A stretch of DNA of 64,000 nucleotides, taken from positions 1 to 64,000 of the forward strand of contig NZ_JABXKF010000110.1 of the NCBI RefSeq assembly GCF_017115165.1. Direction: 5' to 3'. The notes below the pieces were generated by a model that was not told the origin of the DNA, did no database searches, and worked only from the letters and a program-made list of their open reading frames with translations. This document shows positions 36,601 to 44,126 of this stretch, piece by piece. Numbering within the stretch: the first letter of the stretch is position 1; each line of letters starts with the position of its first letter. Position numbers and translations under genes: made by a program. Source of the DNA: Nostoc sp. LPT. GTDB taxonomy: Bacteria > Cyanobacteriota > Cyanobacteriia > Cyanobacteriales > Nostocaceae.

Positions 36601-37411
36601 TCCCTCCAAATACTACATAAGCTTGCACCGCACCTTGTCCTGTGTTGGGGTAGGGAATAAATTTTGCAAAAATCAGGTCGTCAATGCCATCGTTGTTAAT
36701 ATCCCCGACTTTCTTGCTGAATGAGGCGTTAATTAAAAAGCCATCAGTGCTATTGCTATTAGGGGACGAGAGGTTGAGAGTGCCGCTACTGCCTAAATTT
36801 TTTCGCCCAAAAAGTACATAACTTTGATTCGTGTCATACGCTCCAAGAATCAGGTCGGCAATGCCATCACCGTTAATGTCCCCTGCATCGCTCCCGACGC
36901 CAAAGTTGGTAATTAAAAAGCCATTAGTGCCATTCAGAGAAGAGAGGTTGAGAGTGCCGCTACTACCCACATTTGTCCCTCCAAACACCACATAGCTTTG
37001 CCCAGTAAAATAATTATTGTTGTCATTCATGAAGGCAGTCGGTGCCCCAATAATCAGGTCGTCGATGCCATCGTTATTAATATCCCCCGCATTGCTGACA
37101 GAACTGCCTGAACGTTCAGCCTCACCAATACCGTTAATTGCAAAACCATTAGTACCATTCAGAGAGGAGGGGTCAAAAGTGCCGCTATTGGCTACATTCG
37201 TCCCTCCAAACAGCACACAGCTTTGCCCAGCAAAAATTATGCCGTTGGAGTAGACATTTGGTGCCCCAATAATCAGGTCGTCGATGCCATCGTTGTTAAT
37301 GTCCCCCGCATAGCTGACGGAAGCACCTAACTCGTCATAAGCAGCAATACCGTTAATAATGAAGCCATTGCTAGCATTGAGGTCAGAGAGATTAAATGAT
37401 GAATTAGCCAT
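33614..37411 (-). CDS. Large FG-GAP (integrin-alpha-like) and RTX repeat protein
   Basis: The product of about 1265 residues starts MANSSFNLSDLNASNGF. Residues about 1-530 hold seven or so FG-GAP-type repeats of about 60-70 residues (INGIAAYDELGASVSYAGD, NNDGIDDLIIGAP, VVFGGTN), a Ca2+-binding beta-propeller. From about residue 545 RTX nonapeptides follow in several blocks (GGTGNDSLI and variants) up to about 1170. The last 100 residues match the C-terminus of the RTX protein at 56176 (GFGGGL, RFIYD, GGLYFDQDGS, VKFAQL), probably the type I secretion signal domain. No signal peptide is present. Likely secreted or surface-attached, perhaps in adhesion. The ATG at 37411 is used; an upstream start at 37477 adds an unlikely leader. 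Confidence 0.88.
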   Translation of the reverse strand: MANSSFNLSDLNASNGFIINGIAAYDELGASVSYAGDINNDGIDDLIIGAPNVYSNGIIFAGQSCVLFGGTNVANSGTFDPSSLNGTNGFAINGIGEAERSGSSVSNAGDINNDGIDDLIIGAPTAFMNDNNNYFTGQSYVVFGGTNVGSSGTLNLSSLNGTNGFLITNFGVGSDAGDINGDGIADLILGAYDTNQSYVLFGRKNLGSSGTLNLSSPNSNSTDGFLINASFSKKVGDINNDGIDDLIFAKFIPYPNTGQGAVQAYVVFGGRNVGSSVNFNLSSLNGTNGFTINGINAAAEGGFSVSSAGDINGDGIDDLILGAPGVTLNGDAGDPFDWSTWVGQSYVVFGGTNVGNSGNFNVSSLNGSNGFTIKGITGGGRSGLSVSNVGDLNNDGFDDLIIGAPNSSPNRITDSGRSYVVFGGTNVGSGGILNLSDLNGTNGFAINGIAAGDEIGWSVSDAGDINNDGIDDAIIGAYFASPNGNIRAGQSYVLFGGTNVGNSVTGMLNFTGTPGADTLVGTVSNNIIDGLAGSDTLTGNGGQDQFIFYSEDGNDIITDFGGVGTGSNPSPEVIANVDTLKFTGNGLTARNLQLTPQGNNLEITFENLANPKVTLQNFKLENLDNLPATSSRPGLGNILFDGQTSIADSFDVIDSNSTQTSIFNKNTVTFLNDLNNNIAGFNNSNDVINGQGGNDRIDALSGNDLLRGGTGDDSLIGGAGDDSLIGGTGNDSLIGGTGNDSLIGDTGNDSLIGGTGNDSLIGGTGDDSLIGDTGNDSLIGGTGNDSLIGGTGNDRLIVDNSPGNNLLCGGNDNDSLVLSSADGNNTLNGGAGDDLFDDNSSLGDNLLSGGDGNDSFTVSINFDARSYGNNTLNGGAGDDNFNAQFLLGNNLFYGGDGDDSFLFSARYTSSLVTTTVDGGTGDDTLRFIYDDTSLTEGITSAFNATTNISSITVNTNRLNYKNIERLDIIGTRYNDNIVGSNGNDTLVGNDGNDTLNGGTGDDNLSANSSKGNDLVDGGDGNDSLSAFGYYDDYRGQFSLSAISGNNTLNGGAGDDNLVTNYSSGNNLLSGGNGNDSLNASGSASLYSFYGVYTVSGNNTLNGGAGDDQLIVDYSSGANLLLGGDGNDSLSASNASGNNTLYGGNGNDILTGGNGNDSLTGGFGTDTFVFNSYNEGVDRLYDFNASNELIQISATGFGGGLSKGSLFANQFTLGTSATTSNQRFIYDNITGGLYFDQDGSAAGFTQVKFAQLSTGLSLTENNFVVV
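35027..35300 (-). repeat. 27-bp coding tandem repeat in the RTX gene
   Basis: About ten consecutive 27-bp units encode nonapeptides of the GGTGNDSLI type, differing by a few substitutions (GAG, GDT, DDS variants). Near-identity at DNA level shows recent unit-by-unit expansion, and unit number is likely to vary between strains. Confidence 0.9.
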
Positions 37412-37637
37412 AATTTTATCTTGTTTTTGTTGTGACTGAGAAACTAATAAGTGGTGTAGTTCAATTGAGATCCCCACACTTACCGTCTCGCTGCCTATAA
37501 TTGCAAAACCAGTTAAATAATAGCGGTTTTTCGATATCAGCTAGTCTATCTATTTTAGCTACGAACTAAGTACAGCTCGTCATTAAAAAGGGACAAAAAT
37601 CAAGCCGCAGTTATCAGGTTATATTTAGTCAACAATT

Positions 37638-38894
37638 TCAAGCACGTTTGTTTAAAAACTGTTTGGCAATTGGACTCCAAAGCACAAGCAACACAACTCC
37701 AAAACCTAAAATCAAAAACTGAATGTTGTTTACAAGTTTTTGTTCGGTGTAGACGGAATTATTAACCTGCGTCCAGGGTACTAAAGTTTTGCCCCAAACC
37801 AAAAAATCATCAATTACTATGAATAATCCCAAAGCATAGGACTTTTCTTCACCCCATACTAGCGGTAATCCCAAAATTTCAGTGATAGCGAGCGTACTTT
37901 CAAACAACTGAGTATCTTGATAAGCATGTGCTGGAGCAATGCTAACAATTGTACTGGTTGGGCCAATGCCAAAGATAATTGGCCCAGAGTCAACATCTGC
38001 GTAGCCATCAGCACTGACGGGATACTCTCTCACGGGGAAAAAGCCTAAGACTGAGGAAACAAACTGTTTGCGAAACTGAGCATACTGCTGTTTTGCAAAC
38101 TTGGAATCTAATTCTAGTAGAAACGGCAAAAGATAGACTTGACTGGTACCTCGTGCGCCAATCTCAATTTCACCAGTTACAGCGTCAATTTTGTGAGGAA
38201 TTAAATTTGTTTGTGGATCAAGATGCTGGCGAGTATAGCTAACCCAACGCTGAATTACTGGTTGATAATTACTATCAAACAATTCATCGTGCAAAGCTAA
38301 AGATGCTAAAGCTACGGTTTGATCACAAGGCCAAGCTTGTCCGGGATAAGCATCAATGGTTACAGTGGGACTTTTTGTAAACGCCTGGGCTAACTCTTGA
38401 GATTGGGCGCGAAATCGAGTAATATCTTGGAGCGATCGCTCTTTTGGTGACTGAATTTTTAATAGTCCACCCAACAACCGATTACTCCAACCTAAATAAA
38501 ATACACCATTGGCAACTTGGGTATCTGCTGTAAAAGGTGCGCGTCCTTCGGGTGTATCTACTTGAGATAAAACCCAACGCACCTCTTTAATTGCTTGTTG
38601 GCGAAGAGGTTCGGACTTTGAAGACAAAGCAACATTCACCCAACTGTAACCATAGACTATATGGCTAAAAAACCATCCTTCTGGGAAAAACGCCTGCATC
38701 GTTTTTCCTTCACCTACATTTAACCGTCGTTTGATGTTCTTTAATTGCATTAGTGCATCAGGACTAAGTTGTCCAGGTGCATAATCTTTGGCTGACACTG
38801 TTAACAGGCAAAAATTAACTCGGAGTACAAGTAAACTTATAGCAATAGTTAAGAAGACATAAGTCCAATAGCCAAATTTCTGCAATCTACTCAT
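37638..38894 (-). CDS. Membrane-anchored protein of unknown function
   Basis: I do not recognise the family with certainty. The 418-residue product has a TM or signal segment at residues 10-32 (WTYVFLTIAISLLVLRV) and another near the C-terminus (about 388-410, IQFLILGFGVVLLVLW). In between is a mainly helical domain with GWFFSHIVYGYSWVNVAL, YPGQAWPCDQTVALASLALHD and GTSQVYLLPF. This pattern recalls extracytoplasmic alpha/alpha-barrel proteins (six-hairpin glycosidase-like folds), but no catalytic pair can be named. It is transcribed alone, away from the HhH/TM2 gene group upstream. Confidence 0.55.
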   Translation of the reverse strand: MSRLQKFGYWTYVFLTIAISLLVLRVNFCLLTVSAKDYAPGQLSPDALMQLKNIKRRLNVGEGKTMQAFFPEGWFFSHIVYGYSWVNVALSSKSEPLRQQAIKEVRWVLSQVDTPEGRAPFTADTQVANGVFYLGWSNRLLGGLLKIQSPKERSLQDITRFRAQSQELAQAFTKSPTVTIDAYPGQAWPCDQTVALASLALHDELFDSNYQPVIQRWVSYTRQHLDPQTNLIPHKIDAVTGEIEIGARGTSQVYLLPFLLELDSKFAKQQYAQFRKQFVSSVLGFFPVREYPVSADGYADVDSGPIIFGIGPTSTIVSIAPAHAYQDTQLFESTLAITEILGLPLVWGEEKSYALGLFIVIDDFLVWGKTLVPWTQVNNSVYTEQKLVNNIQFLILGFGVVLLVLWSPIAKQFLNKRA

Positions 38895-38983
38895 ATTAAT
38901 TATCTCTAACAGATTTATTCTCTGTGTTTTCCTACAAAGAATTATCTTCTCCTATTTTCGACCCTTTTTTATGACGGACTCTA

Positions 38984-39685
38984 CTAAGCTATGTGACGAT
39001 AAGTAGTAAATGGTAATCCAGTGCGCTGCTTCACATCAATCAAGGATTTATACTCACCTCGTTGTTTTCTTTCTGCTACAATTTGTTCTGCGATCGCTCC
39101 ATCTATTCCACAGGTAATCAATTCTTGAGTTGAATATGTGTTTAATCGTTTCCAAGAAAAATCAGCTTCTTTTTTGTAGTTGTAGCTAAAAGTAATCAGT
39201 GGTGTAATTCGAGTTACCTGCTTTTCGGGAATTCCGGCTATTTCGATTAACTCTTCTACATGAGTGAAAACATATCCCTCATTCATCAATGATTCGATGT
39301 TATTTGCATAAACTATAGGTAGCCCTAAATAGTTAACTAGTTCATTTTTAGAGCATTCATTAATATCTACCTTATCACGAGTACTGGCAACTAACTTTGC
39401 TAGCTCTTGTTCTTCAGGAATTGGTAAGTTTTTTGGATAAATTTTAACTAAATAAGATTTTTTTAGGTAGAAAGCAACACCAATTTGAGCTATCCAGATT
39501 GCAACTGCTAAACTATTTGCCGATAAAGCTAAAGCTAAAGCAGAGGTGCTAATCCCTAGTACAATCCAAGTATTAGTCTTGGATTTATAACCTGCATAGG
39601 CAATAGCAAATCCCCCAAATGTCGGAATTAATGATAACCACACCCAAGCAGGAGTTTGTTGGAACCAAGATTTAGATTGTGACAC
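38984..39685 (-). CDS. Membrane protein with ComEA-like helix-hairpin-helix domains
   Basis: The 233-residue product begins with about three hydrophobic segments (residues 12-80: WVWLSLIPTFGGFAIAYAG, TWIVLGISTSALALALS). Two tandem HhH-type modules follow: IDINECSKNELVNYLGL (about 115-175) and LNTYSTQELITCGIDGAIAEQIVAERKQRGEY (about 185-233). Such HhH modules bind DNA non-specifically in ComEA, but they also occur in proteins with no DNA role. It lies 24 bp after the TM2-domain gene on the same strand, so the two form an operon. Confidence 0.7.
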   Translation of the reverse strand: MSQSKSWFQQTPAWVWLSLIPTFGGFAIAYAGYKSKTNTWIVLGISTSALALALSANSLAVAIWIAQIGVAFYLKKSYLVKIYPKNLPIPEEQELAKLVASTRDKVDINECSKNELVNYLGLPIVYANNIESLMNEGYVFTHVEELIEIAGIPEKQVTRITPLITFSYNYKKEADFSWKRLNTYSTQELITCGIDGAIAEQIVAERKQRGEYKSLIDVKQRTGLPFTTYRHIA

Positions 39686-39709
39686 AGTAAATCGACTGAT
39701 GATTTTTAT

Positions 39710-40051
39710 TTACAAAGATTTCAGAAGTTTTTGCCGCTTTTCTTCATACTCTTCTGCGGTAATTATCCCAGAATCAAAAAGATTTTTTAAATCAGCTAAG
39801 GCACTGGTTGCATCTTTAGCAGATACTGGCCCACTTGCGCTTGCTAGACCTTGATTATACTTTATATTGAAATCGCGGTCTGACATTATAATTAGCCCGA
39901 AGAACTCAACAAAGGCTATTAAAGCTGGAATACAAGTCCAGCAAAACAATAAGTACAAAATACCTGCTACATTTTCTCCTAAATAAAATTTATGAATTCC
40001 CAGCCCTCCGCCAAAAAAGCAAAGCAGAATTGCTGTAGATTTAGTCTTCAT
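39710..40051 (-). CDS. TM2 domain protein with SHOCT-like C-terminus
   Basis: In its 113 residues, the first 65 form a TM2 domain: AILLCFFGGGLGIHKFYLG, then GILYLLFCWTCIPALIAFVEFFGLI, giving two TM helices with a short loop. The tail (about 80-113, ALADLKNLFDSGIITAEEYEEKRQKLL) is a clear SHOCT motif, thought to mediate oligomerisation. The specific function is unknown. It is co-directional with, and 24 bp upstream of, the HhH gene. Confidence 0.85.
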   Translation of the reverse strand: MKTKSTAILLCFFGGGLGIHKFYLGENVAGILYLLFCWTCIPALIAFVEFFGLIIMSDRDFNIKYNQGLASASGPVSAKDATSALADLKNLFDSGIITAEEYEEKRQKLLKSL

Positions 40052-40127
40052 GGTATTTCCTTACTTAATTAACTTTAATAAATATTTATTGGCATATAAT
40101 AAAAACAATTTTTTTGACATTTTTTGA

Positions 40128-40340
40128 TTATTTATGTGGTTTATTAGCAAACCTTGCTGTCAAAAAATAAATAACGATTATACATAGTTGAGATTGCATT
40201 AAGACTAAATATCCTTTAACTATGTAGTTTAAATCTAGATTGGAATTGAAATAAAAAATCAGAGAACCAATTGCTAGATATGGAACTAAACGTAATTGAT
40301 GAATTTTAATTTTTATTCTTTGGTTATTCAAGTTGCTCAT
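40128..40340 (-). CDS. Small membrane protein, unknown
   Basis: The 70-residue product has a basic N-terminus (NNQRIKIKIHQLR) and two hydrophobic segments (LVPYLAIGSLIFYF and YLVLMQSQLCIIVIYFLTARF), consistent with a small two-pass membrane protein. It lies 76 bp upstream of the TM2 gene, same strand. No family is recognised, and it may be the first gene of that small operon. Confidence 0.45.
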   Translation of the reverse strand: MSNLNNQRIKIKIHQLRLVPYLAIGSLIFYFNSNLDLNYIVKGYLVLMQSQLCIIVIYFLTARFANKPHK

Positions 40341-40726
40341 CAGTAGATAAAGTTATGTTGAGCAATAATTGCTGATAAACAATCGATTGATTATTACAAA
40401 ATTGTTTGGTTTAACAGATATTGACTGTCATTTAAAGCTAATCTTAGTTAATTTATATCTGTTAAACCTCACGAATTTTACCGACTTTACTTATAGTTAC
40501 ATCAATAGAGTTACATAAAGTTTCTGATGACTAAAGTAAAATGCACAGCATAAAAAATTACTTAAGTTTTGCCTTCTTTACTGTTTTAGACAACAGAACA
40601 ATGTAAAATTCAAGCACAACAGCGATTAGCAGCTATTGTTCTACTTGGCATAACTCCTGTTCGTGCCTAAAAACCTGCTAAAAACAGGCTTTGTTTCAAT
40701 AGTGCAGACTTAAGTCTGAGGCGCTT
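40341..40726. other. AT-rich intergenic region
   Basis: No gene or clear RNA is seen. The region lies downstream of the 131-residue gene and upstream of the small membrane gene on the same strand. An imperfect hairpin (CCTAAAAACCTGCTAAAAACAGG) near 40666-40690 may help end the upstream transcript. Confidence 0.35.
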
Positions 40727-41122
40727 TTATGCAGTTATAGCATCCTTAGTAGTTGCTTCCTCTAAAGTCGCTTTCAAGCGTGTTGCTCTGCTTTTACGGA
40801 TGCGATCGCTTTTGCGAACACCACCCGCCATCTGATATTCATGGCTGTCTTTACCGTACTTAAAGGCAACTCCCAGGAGCATTTTTTCACTCAGATCGCT
40901 CAAAGTTTTTTCCAACTCTTTCATCTCACTTTTGTAAGAGTCAATTACAGCCAGAGTGGTATTATAAGCATCTATTTTACTACGGTACTGCTGAATTACT
41001 TGTGCGACATTTTGCAAGTTGCGAGCATCCCCAAAATCCATGCTGGGATCGATTGCTTTGAGTCCAGCGATTCTCAATTCAGCTTTTTCTAGAACGCGAT
41101 ATGTACGCTTTTGACGAGGCAT
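40727..41122 (-). CDS. Conserved-type hypothetical protein with coiled coil and basic tail
   Basis: I recognise no named family. The 131-residue product has a central coiled-coil-like stretch (about 40-85, AQVIQQYRSKIDAYNTTLA, SEMKELEKTLSDLSEKML) and a strongly basic C-terminal segment (GGVRKSDRIRKSRATRLK), with a basic start (MPRQKRTYRVLEKA). That would suit an oligomeric nucleic-acid-binding protein. Its most striking context is the array of nine ~21-bp direct repeats starting 93 bp upstream, which may be its own binding region. This is inference. Confidence 0.65.
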   Translation of the reverse strand: MPRQKRTYRVLEKAELRIAGLKAIDPSMDFGDARNLQNVAQVIQQYRSKIDAYNTTLAVIDSYKSEMKELEKTLSDLSEKMLLGVAFKYGKDSHEYQMAGGVRKSDRIRKSRATRLKATLEEATTKDAITA

Positions 41123-41214
41123 AATTATGTTTTTTTATGGTGTTCTAGAGCTAGCTTGCCTTACTAAAGCCTAATTTTGGTTGGGTAAAACCCACGAATT
41201 TTAGTGTTTATTCT

Positions 41215-41400
41215 AACAATATACTCAGTAATATCAACTAAAATTATGCTGTTTGTAACGAAAATCGTAGTGATACTAACTAAATTCGTAACATTGTAAC
41301 GAAAATTATGATGTTTATAACAAAAATCGTCGTGATGGTAACTAAACTCGTTATTTTAGTAACAAATTTGTAATAATGTAACGAAAATTGTAGTGGTGGT
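41215..41400 (-). repeat. Iteron-like array of nine ~21-bp direct repeats
   Basis: Read on the + strand, units start at 41215, 41236, 41257, 41278, 41298, 41319, 41340, 41361 and 41380. Seven are exactly 21 bp, with one of 20 and one of 19. Each starts AACnAAA or close to it, followed by ATCGTAGTGAT-like sequence. 21 bp is two helical turns, so the conserved AAC blocks lie on one face of the DNA. The array sits in the promoter region of the 131-residue gene, and spacing is conserved better than sequence. Confidence 0.7.
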
Positions 41401-41734
41401 CATGCTAGAATCCTTTTGCAATATACATTTTGGCAGTTTTTGACCCCTATTTTTTAAAGTCTTGTGAGAAATCCGGGTTAAATATCCTTAATTTAATGCT
41501 GGCATATCTCAACGAACTTAACTGCGATCGCAAAGAAACTGAACCAGATAATCCAACTTCCAAAGAGATGCTATTCGTTATAGCTTGGTAATGCCTAAAA
41601 CAGCAAAAATTATTGACACGCTAAGTATATACGCAATAAAATTATTATAGTTAAACCTAACGATAGAGTTAATCAAAGTATTTTTCCCAGAGAATAAGAG
41701 ACAAGCAATATTAAAAATAATTTGGATAAAACAA
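41401..41734. other. Intergenic region
   Basis: A GCGATCGC octamer lies near 41525. No gene is recognised. The promoter of the small secreted protein gene at 41735 should be near 41640-41720. Confidence 0.4.
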
Positions 41735-42088
41735 ATGAACGCCAAAATTATTGCTTTCTTGGGGATTACAGCAACCTTTGCAAGCTTAGGAAGTCAAGTC
41801 TACGCTCAATCACCAGCATCAAACTCAAATCCCAGACAATACAGATTAACTGGTGATTCTCTAGTTGGAATCGATCGGAAAACAGCCCAAGATGACTTTA
41901 GAAGTTTTTTTGAGCAAACGAATCCAGCAAGTATTTCCAATAATAATAGAAGAGACAATAAAGCTCCAGCCCAAATCCGCTTTAGCGAATCATTATCACA
42001 GCCCGACACTTCGGTTTTCTTAACACCGGCTCAGTCAGGCAATGACAATGATGGACTGCAAGTACAGTTAGATATAAGGAGAGAATAA
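41735..42088 (+). CDS. Small secreted protein, unknown
   Basis: The 117-residue product has a typical Sec signal peptide (MNAKIIAFLGITATFASLGSQVYA, cleavage likely after VYA near residue 24). The mature region of about 93 residues is rich in Asn, Ser, Gln and charged residues, without cysteines or a recognised domain (RLTGDSLVGIDRKTAQDDFRSFF is the most structured part). It is probably periplasmic or exported. No close neighbour suggests a role. Confidence 0.6.
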   Translation: MNAKIIAFLGITATFASLGSQVYAQSPASNSNPRQYRLTGDSLVGIDRKTAQDDFRSFFEQTNPASISNNNRRDNKAPAQIRFSESLSQPDTSVFLTPAQSGNDNDGLQVQLDIRRE

Positions 42089-42182
42089 TCAGCTATAAAG
42101 GCTGACGCTGTAATTTTAATTAATTATGCGTTGCCTAAAATCCTTGCTAATAGTCTGTTAAGTTTAAATTAGTAAGGTCAAC

Positions 42183-42244
42183 AAGTTCGTAGTAAGGACT
42201 AAAGTCCTTAATTTTTTAAGCACTAAAGTGCTTACTACGAACTT
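42183..42244. repeat. Extragenic palindrome (TTCGTAGTAAG family)
   Basis: AAGTTCGTAGTAAG (42183-42196) is inverted exactly at 42231-42244, with GGACTAAAGTCC and GCACTAAAGTGC minihairpins inside. A related, diverged copy lies at 43988-44046. This is a dispersed intergenic repeat of cyanobacterial type. Confidence 0.8.
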
Positions 42245-42500
42245 TTCATTACTAGGTTAGACATTATACTAAGCACAATTTTGAAATTGCGCCTACATCA
42301 TTTTCACTCTTCCTATTTTTACTTAAATCAAAACAGTTTTATTAGAAAACATCGTTCAGACAACGGCAGTTTTAGCCGATCGTACTGCCTCCTCTACCAG
42401 AATAAAGTTTTACACCTGACTCAATCCGCCTTCCTGAGTCGATAATTATGCAATCGTTTTGCAGTAAAATTAATCGTCAAGATAAGAGGAGGGCTTTGAG
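42245..42500. other. Upstream region of the double phosphatase gene
   Basis: AGAGGAGGG ends about 7 bp before the ATG at 42501 and is a strong ribosome binding site. Nothing else is recognised. Confidence 0.45.
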
Positions 42501-43853
42501 ATGACTCGTGTCATCATTGTGCGCCACGGTCAAAGCGGTTATAACACCGAGCGGCGTATCCAAGGACGCACTGATGCGTCAACATTAACCGAAAAAGGTC
42601 GTAAAGATGCCATTAAAGTAGGCAAAGCCCTCAGCAATATCTTATTTAATGCAATTTACAGCAGTCCCTTGCAACGAGCGAAACACACAGCAGATATTAT
42701 CCATAGTGAGTTAGCTACTCAGGCTAAACAATCTGCTGTACTCCAAGTTTCTGATTTGCTGCTAGAAATCGACCTACCTTTATGGGAAGGACTGCTGACT
42801 GCTGAAGTCAAGCAAAAATTTGCTGAAGATTACCGCACTTGGCATCAACACCCCGACGAACTGCGGATGCTGCTTAATGATGCACAGGGGACAAGAGAAC
42901 ATTTTCCCGTTCTTGCTTTATACGAACAAGCACGGCAGTTTTGGCAAGAAATTTTGTCCCAACATCAAGGCGAAACTATTCTCATTGTGGGACATAACGG
43001 AATTAATCGCGCCTTGATTAGCACAGCGTTAGGAATCCCTCCCAGTCGTTACCACTCAATACAGCAATCTAACTGTGGCATCACCGTATTAAATTTTGCT
43101 GGAGGATTGGGCGAACCAGTCCAGCTAGAATCCTTAAATCAGACGCAACACACTGGAGAGACTCTACCTTCATTGCGACCGGATCATCAAGGAGTACGAT
43201 TGTTACTAGTGCGTCACGGTGAAACCGACTGGAATCGCCAAACCAGGTTTCAAGGACAAATTGATGTCCCTCTCAACGAGAACGGTAGACAACAGTCACA
43301 AAAAGCAAGCAAATTTCTCCAAGAAGTAGCAATTGACTTTGCTGTAAGTAGTACAATGCTGCGCCCTAAAGAAACAGCAGAAATTATCTTAAAACAACAT
43401 CCGAATGTAAATTTAGAATTGCAAGATGGTTTAAGAGAAATCAGTCATGGTCTCTGGGAAGGAAAATTAGAAACAGAGATAGAGCAAGAGTTTCCGGGAG
43501 AATTGCAGCGATGGCGGCTGATACCAACGCAAGTGCAAATGCCTGAAGGGGAGAATTTGCAACAGGTGTGGGAGCGCAGCGTTGCAGCTTGGCAATCAAT
43601 TCTGCAAGCCGCATCAAATAATCAATTCAAAACTGTATTAGTAGTAGCTCATGACGCTACTAACAAAACCTTGCTTTGTCACATTCTGGGTTTATCGCTG
43701 GAAAACTTCTGGAGTTTTCGCCAGGGTAATGGTGCAGTCAGTGTTATCGACTACCCTGCTGGAATCGATGGTTTACCAGTACTGCAAGCGATGAACATCA
43801 CCTATCACTTTGGTGGAGGCGTACTAGATAAAACAGCAGCGGGAGCGTTGTGA
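42501..43853 (+). CDS. Tandem histidine phosphatase (phosphoglycerate mutase-like) protein
   Basis: The 450-residue product has two full phosphoglycerate mutase/histidine phosphatase domains. Domain 1 (about 1-210) has IIVRHGQSGYNTERRIQG, with His of RHG as phospho-acceptor, and the second catalytic His in LIVGHNGINRAL. Domain 2 (about 228-435) has LLVRHGETDWNRQTRFQG and VVAHDATNKTLL. Both active sites look complete, although domain 2 has AHDA in place of GHNG. The cyanobacterial relatives act on phosphorylated metabolites; a 2-carboxyarabinitol-1-phosphatase-like role has been suggested for related proteins, but the substrate is unproven here. Confidence 0.85.
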   Translation: MTRVIIVRHGQSGYNTERRIQGRTDASTLTEKGRKDAIKVGKALSNILFNAIYSSPLQRAKHTADIIHSELATQAKQSAVLQVSDLLLEIDLPLWEGLLTAEVKQKFAEDYRTWHQHPDELRMLLNDAQGTREHFPVLALYEQARQFWQEILSQHQGETILIVGHNGINRALISTALGIPPSRYHSIQQSNCGITVLNFAGGLGEPVQLESLNQTQHTGETLPSLRPDHQGVRLLLVRHGETDWNRQTRFQGQIDVPLNENGRQQSQKASKFLQEVAIDFAVSSTMLRPKETAEIILKQHPNVNLELQDGLREISHGLWEGKLETEIEQEFPGELQRWRLIPTQVQMPEGENLQQVWERSVAAWQSILQAASNNQFKTVLVVAHDATNKTLLCHILGLSLENFWSFRQGNGAVSVIDYPAGIDGLPVLQAMNITYHFGGGVLDKTAAGAL

Positions 43854-43916
43854 GTGCTGAGTGCTGAGTGAGGAGTGAGGAGTTAGGAGTGAGGAGTGAG
43901 GAGTGCTGAGTGAGGA
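43854..43916. repeat. Heptamer tandem repeat array (nine units)
   Basis: Nine perfect-period 7-bp units follow one another directly after the phosphatase stop: GTGCTGA, GTGCTGA, GTGAGGA, GTGAGGA, GTTAGGA, GTGAGGA, GTGAGGA, GTGCTGA, GTGAGGA. This is the short tandemly repeated (STRR) class typical of heterocystous cyanobacteria. Confidence 0.92.
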
Positions 43917-43987
43917 ATAAAGTTAGAAGCGATGACTGAAGAACAAATAACTCATAAGTAGCTAGACGTAAATAAATTAAAGTTTTT

Positions 43988-44046
43988 AGTAAGGACTTTA
44001 GTCTTAATAATCCTTGCTTTGAGCGATGAATCGCTCGCTACGAACT
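43988..44046. repeat. Diverged copy of the TTCGTAGTAAG palindrome
   Basis: AGTAAGGACTTTAGTC at the left and CGCTACGAACT at the right recall the 42183 palindrome. The middle, GAGCGATGAATCGCTC (44021-44036), is itself a hairpin. Confidence 0.6.
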
Positions 44047-44083
44047 AGGATTTTACTTTATGTTTAATTATGCCTACCTACTT

Positions 44084-44118
44084 AAACTCCTAACTCCTAA
44101 CTCCTAACTCATAACTAA
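44084..44118. repeat. Heptamer tandem repeat array, opposite orientation
   Basis: Five 7-bp units (AAACTCC, TAACTCC, TAACTCC, TAACTCA, TAACTAA) are near the reverse complement of the 43854 array (GTTAGGA type). The two arrays thus face each other across about 170 bp and end just before the ATG at 44127. Confidence 0.8.
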
Positions 44119-44126
44119 AAACTTTT

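Noticed and set aside
41215..41400. CRISPR array
   Set aside because: There are no constant repeats separated by unique spacers; the units are contiguous, degenerate 21-mers, and no cas gene is in the window.
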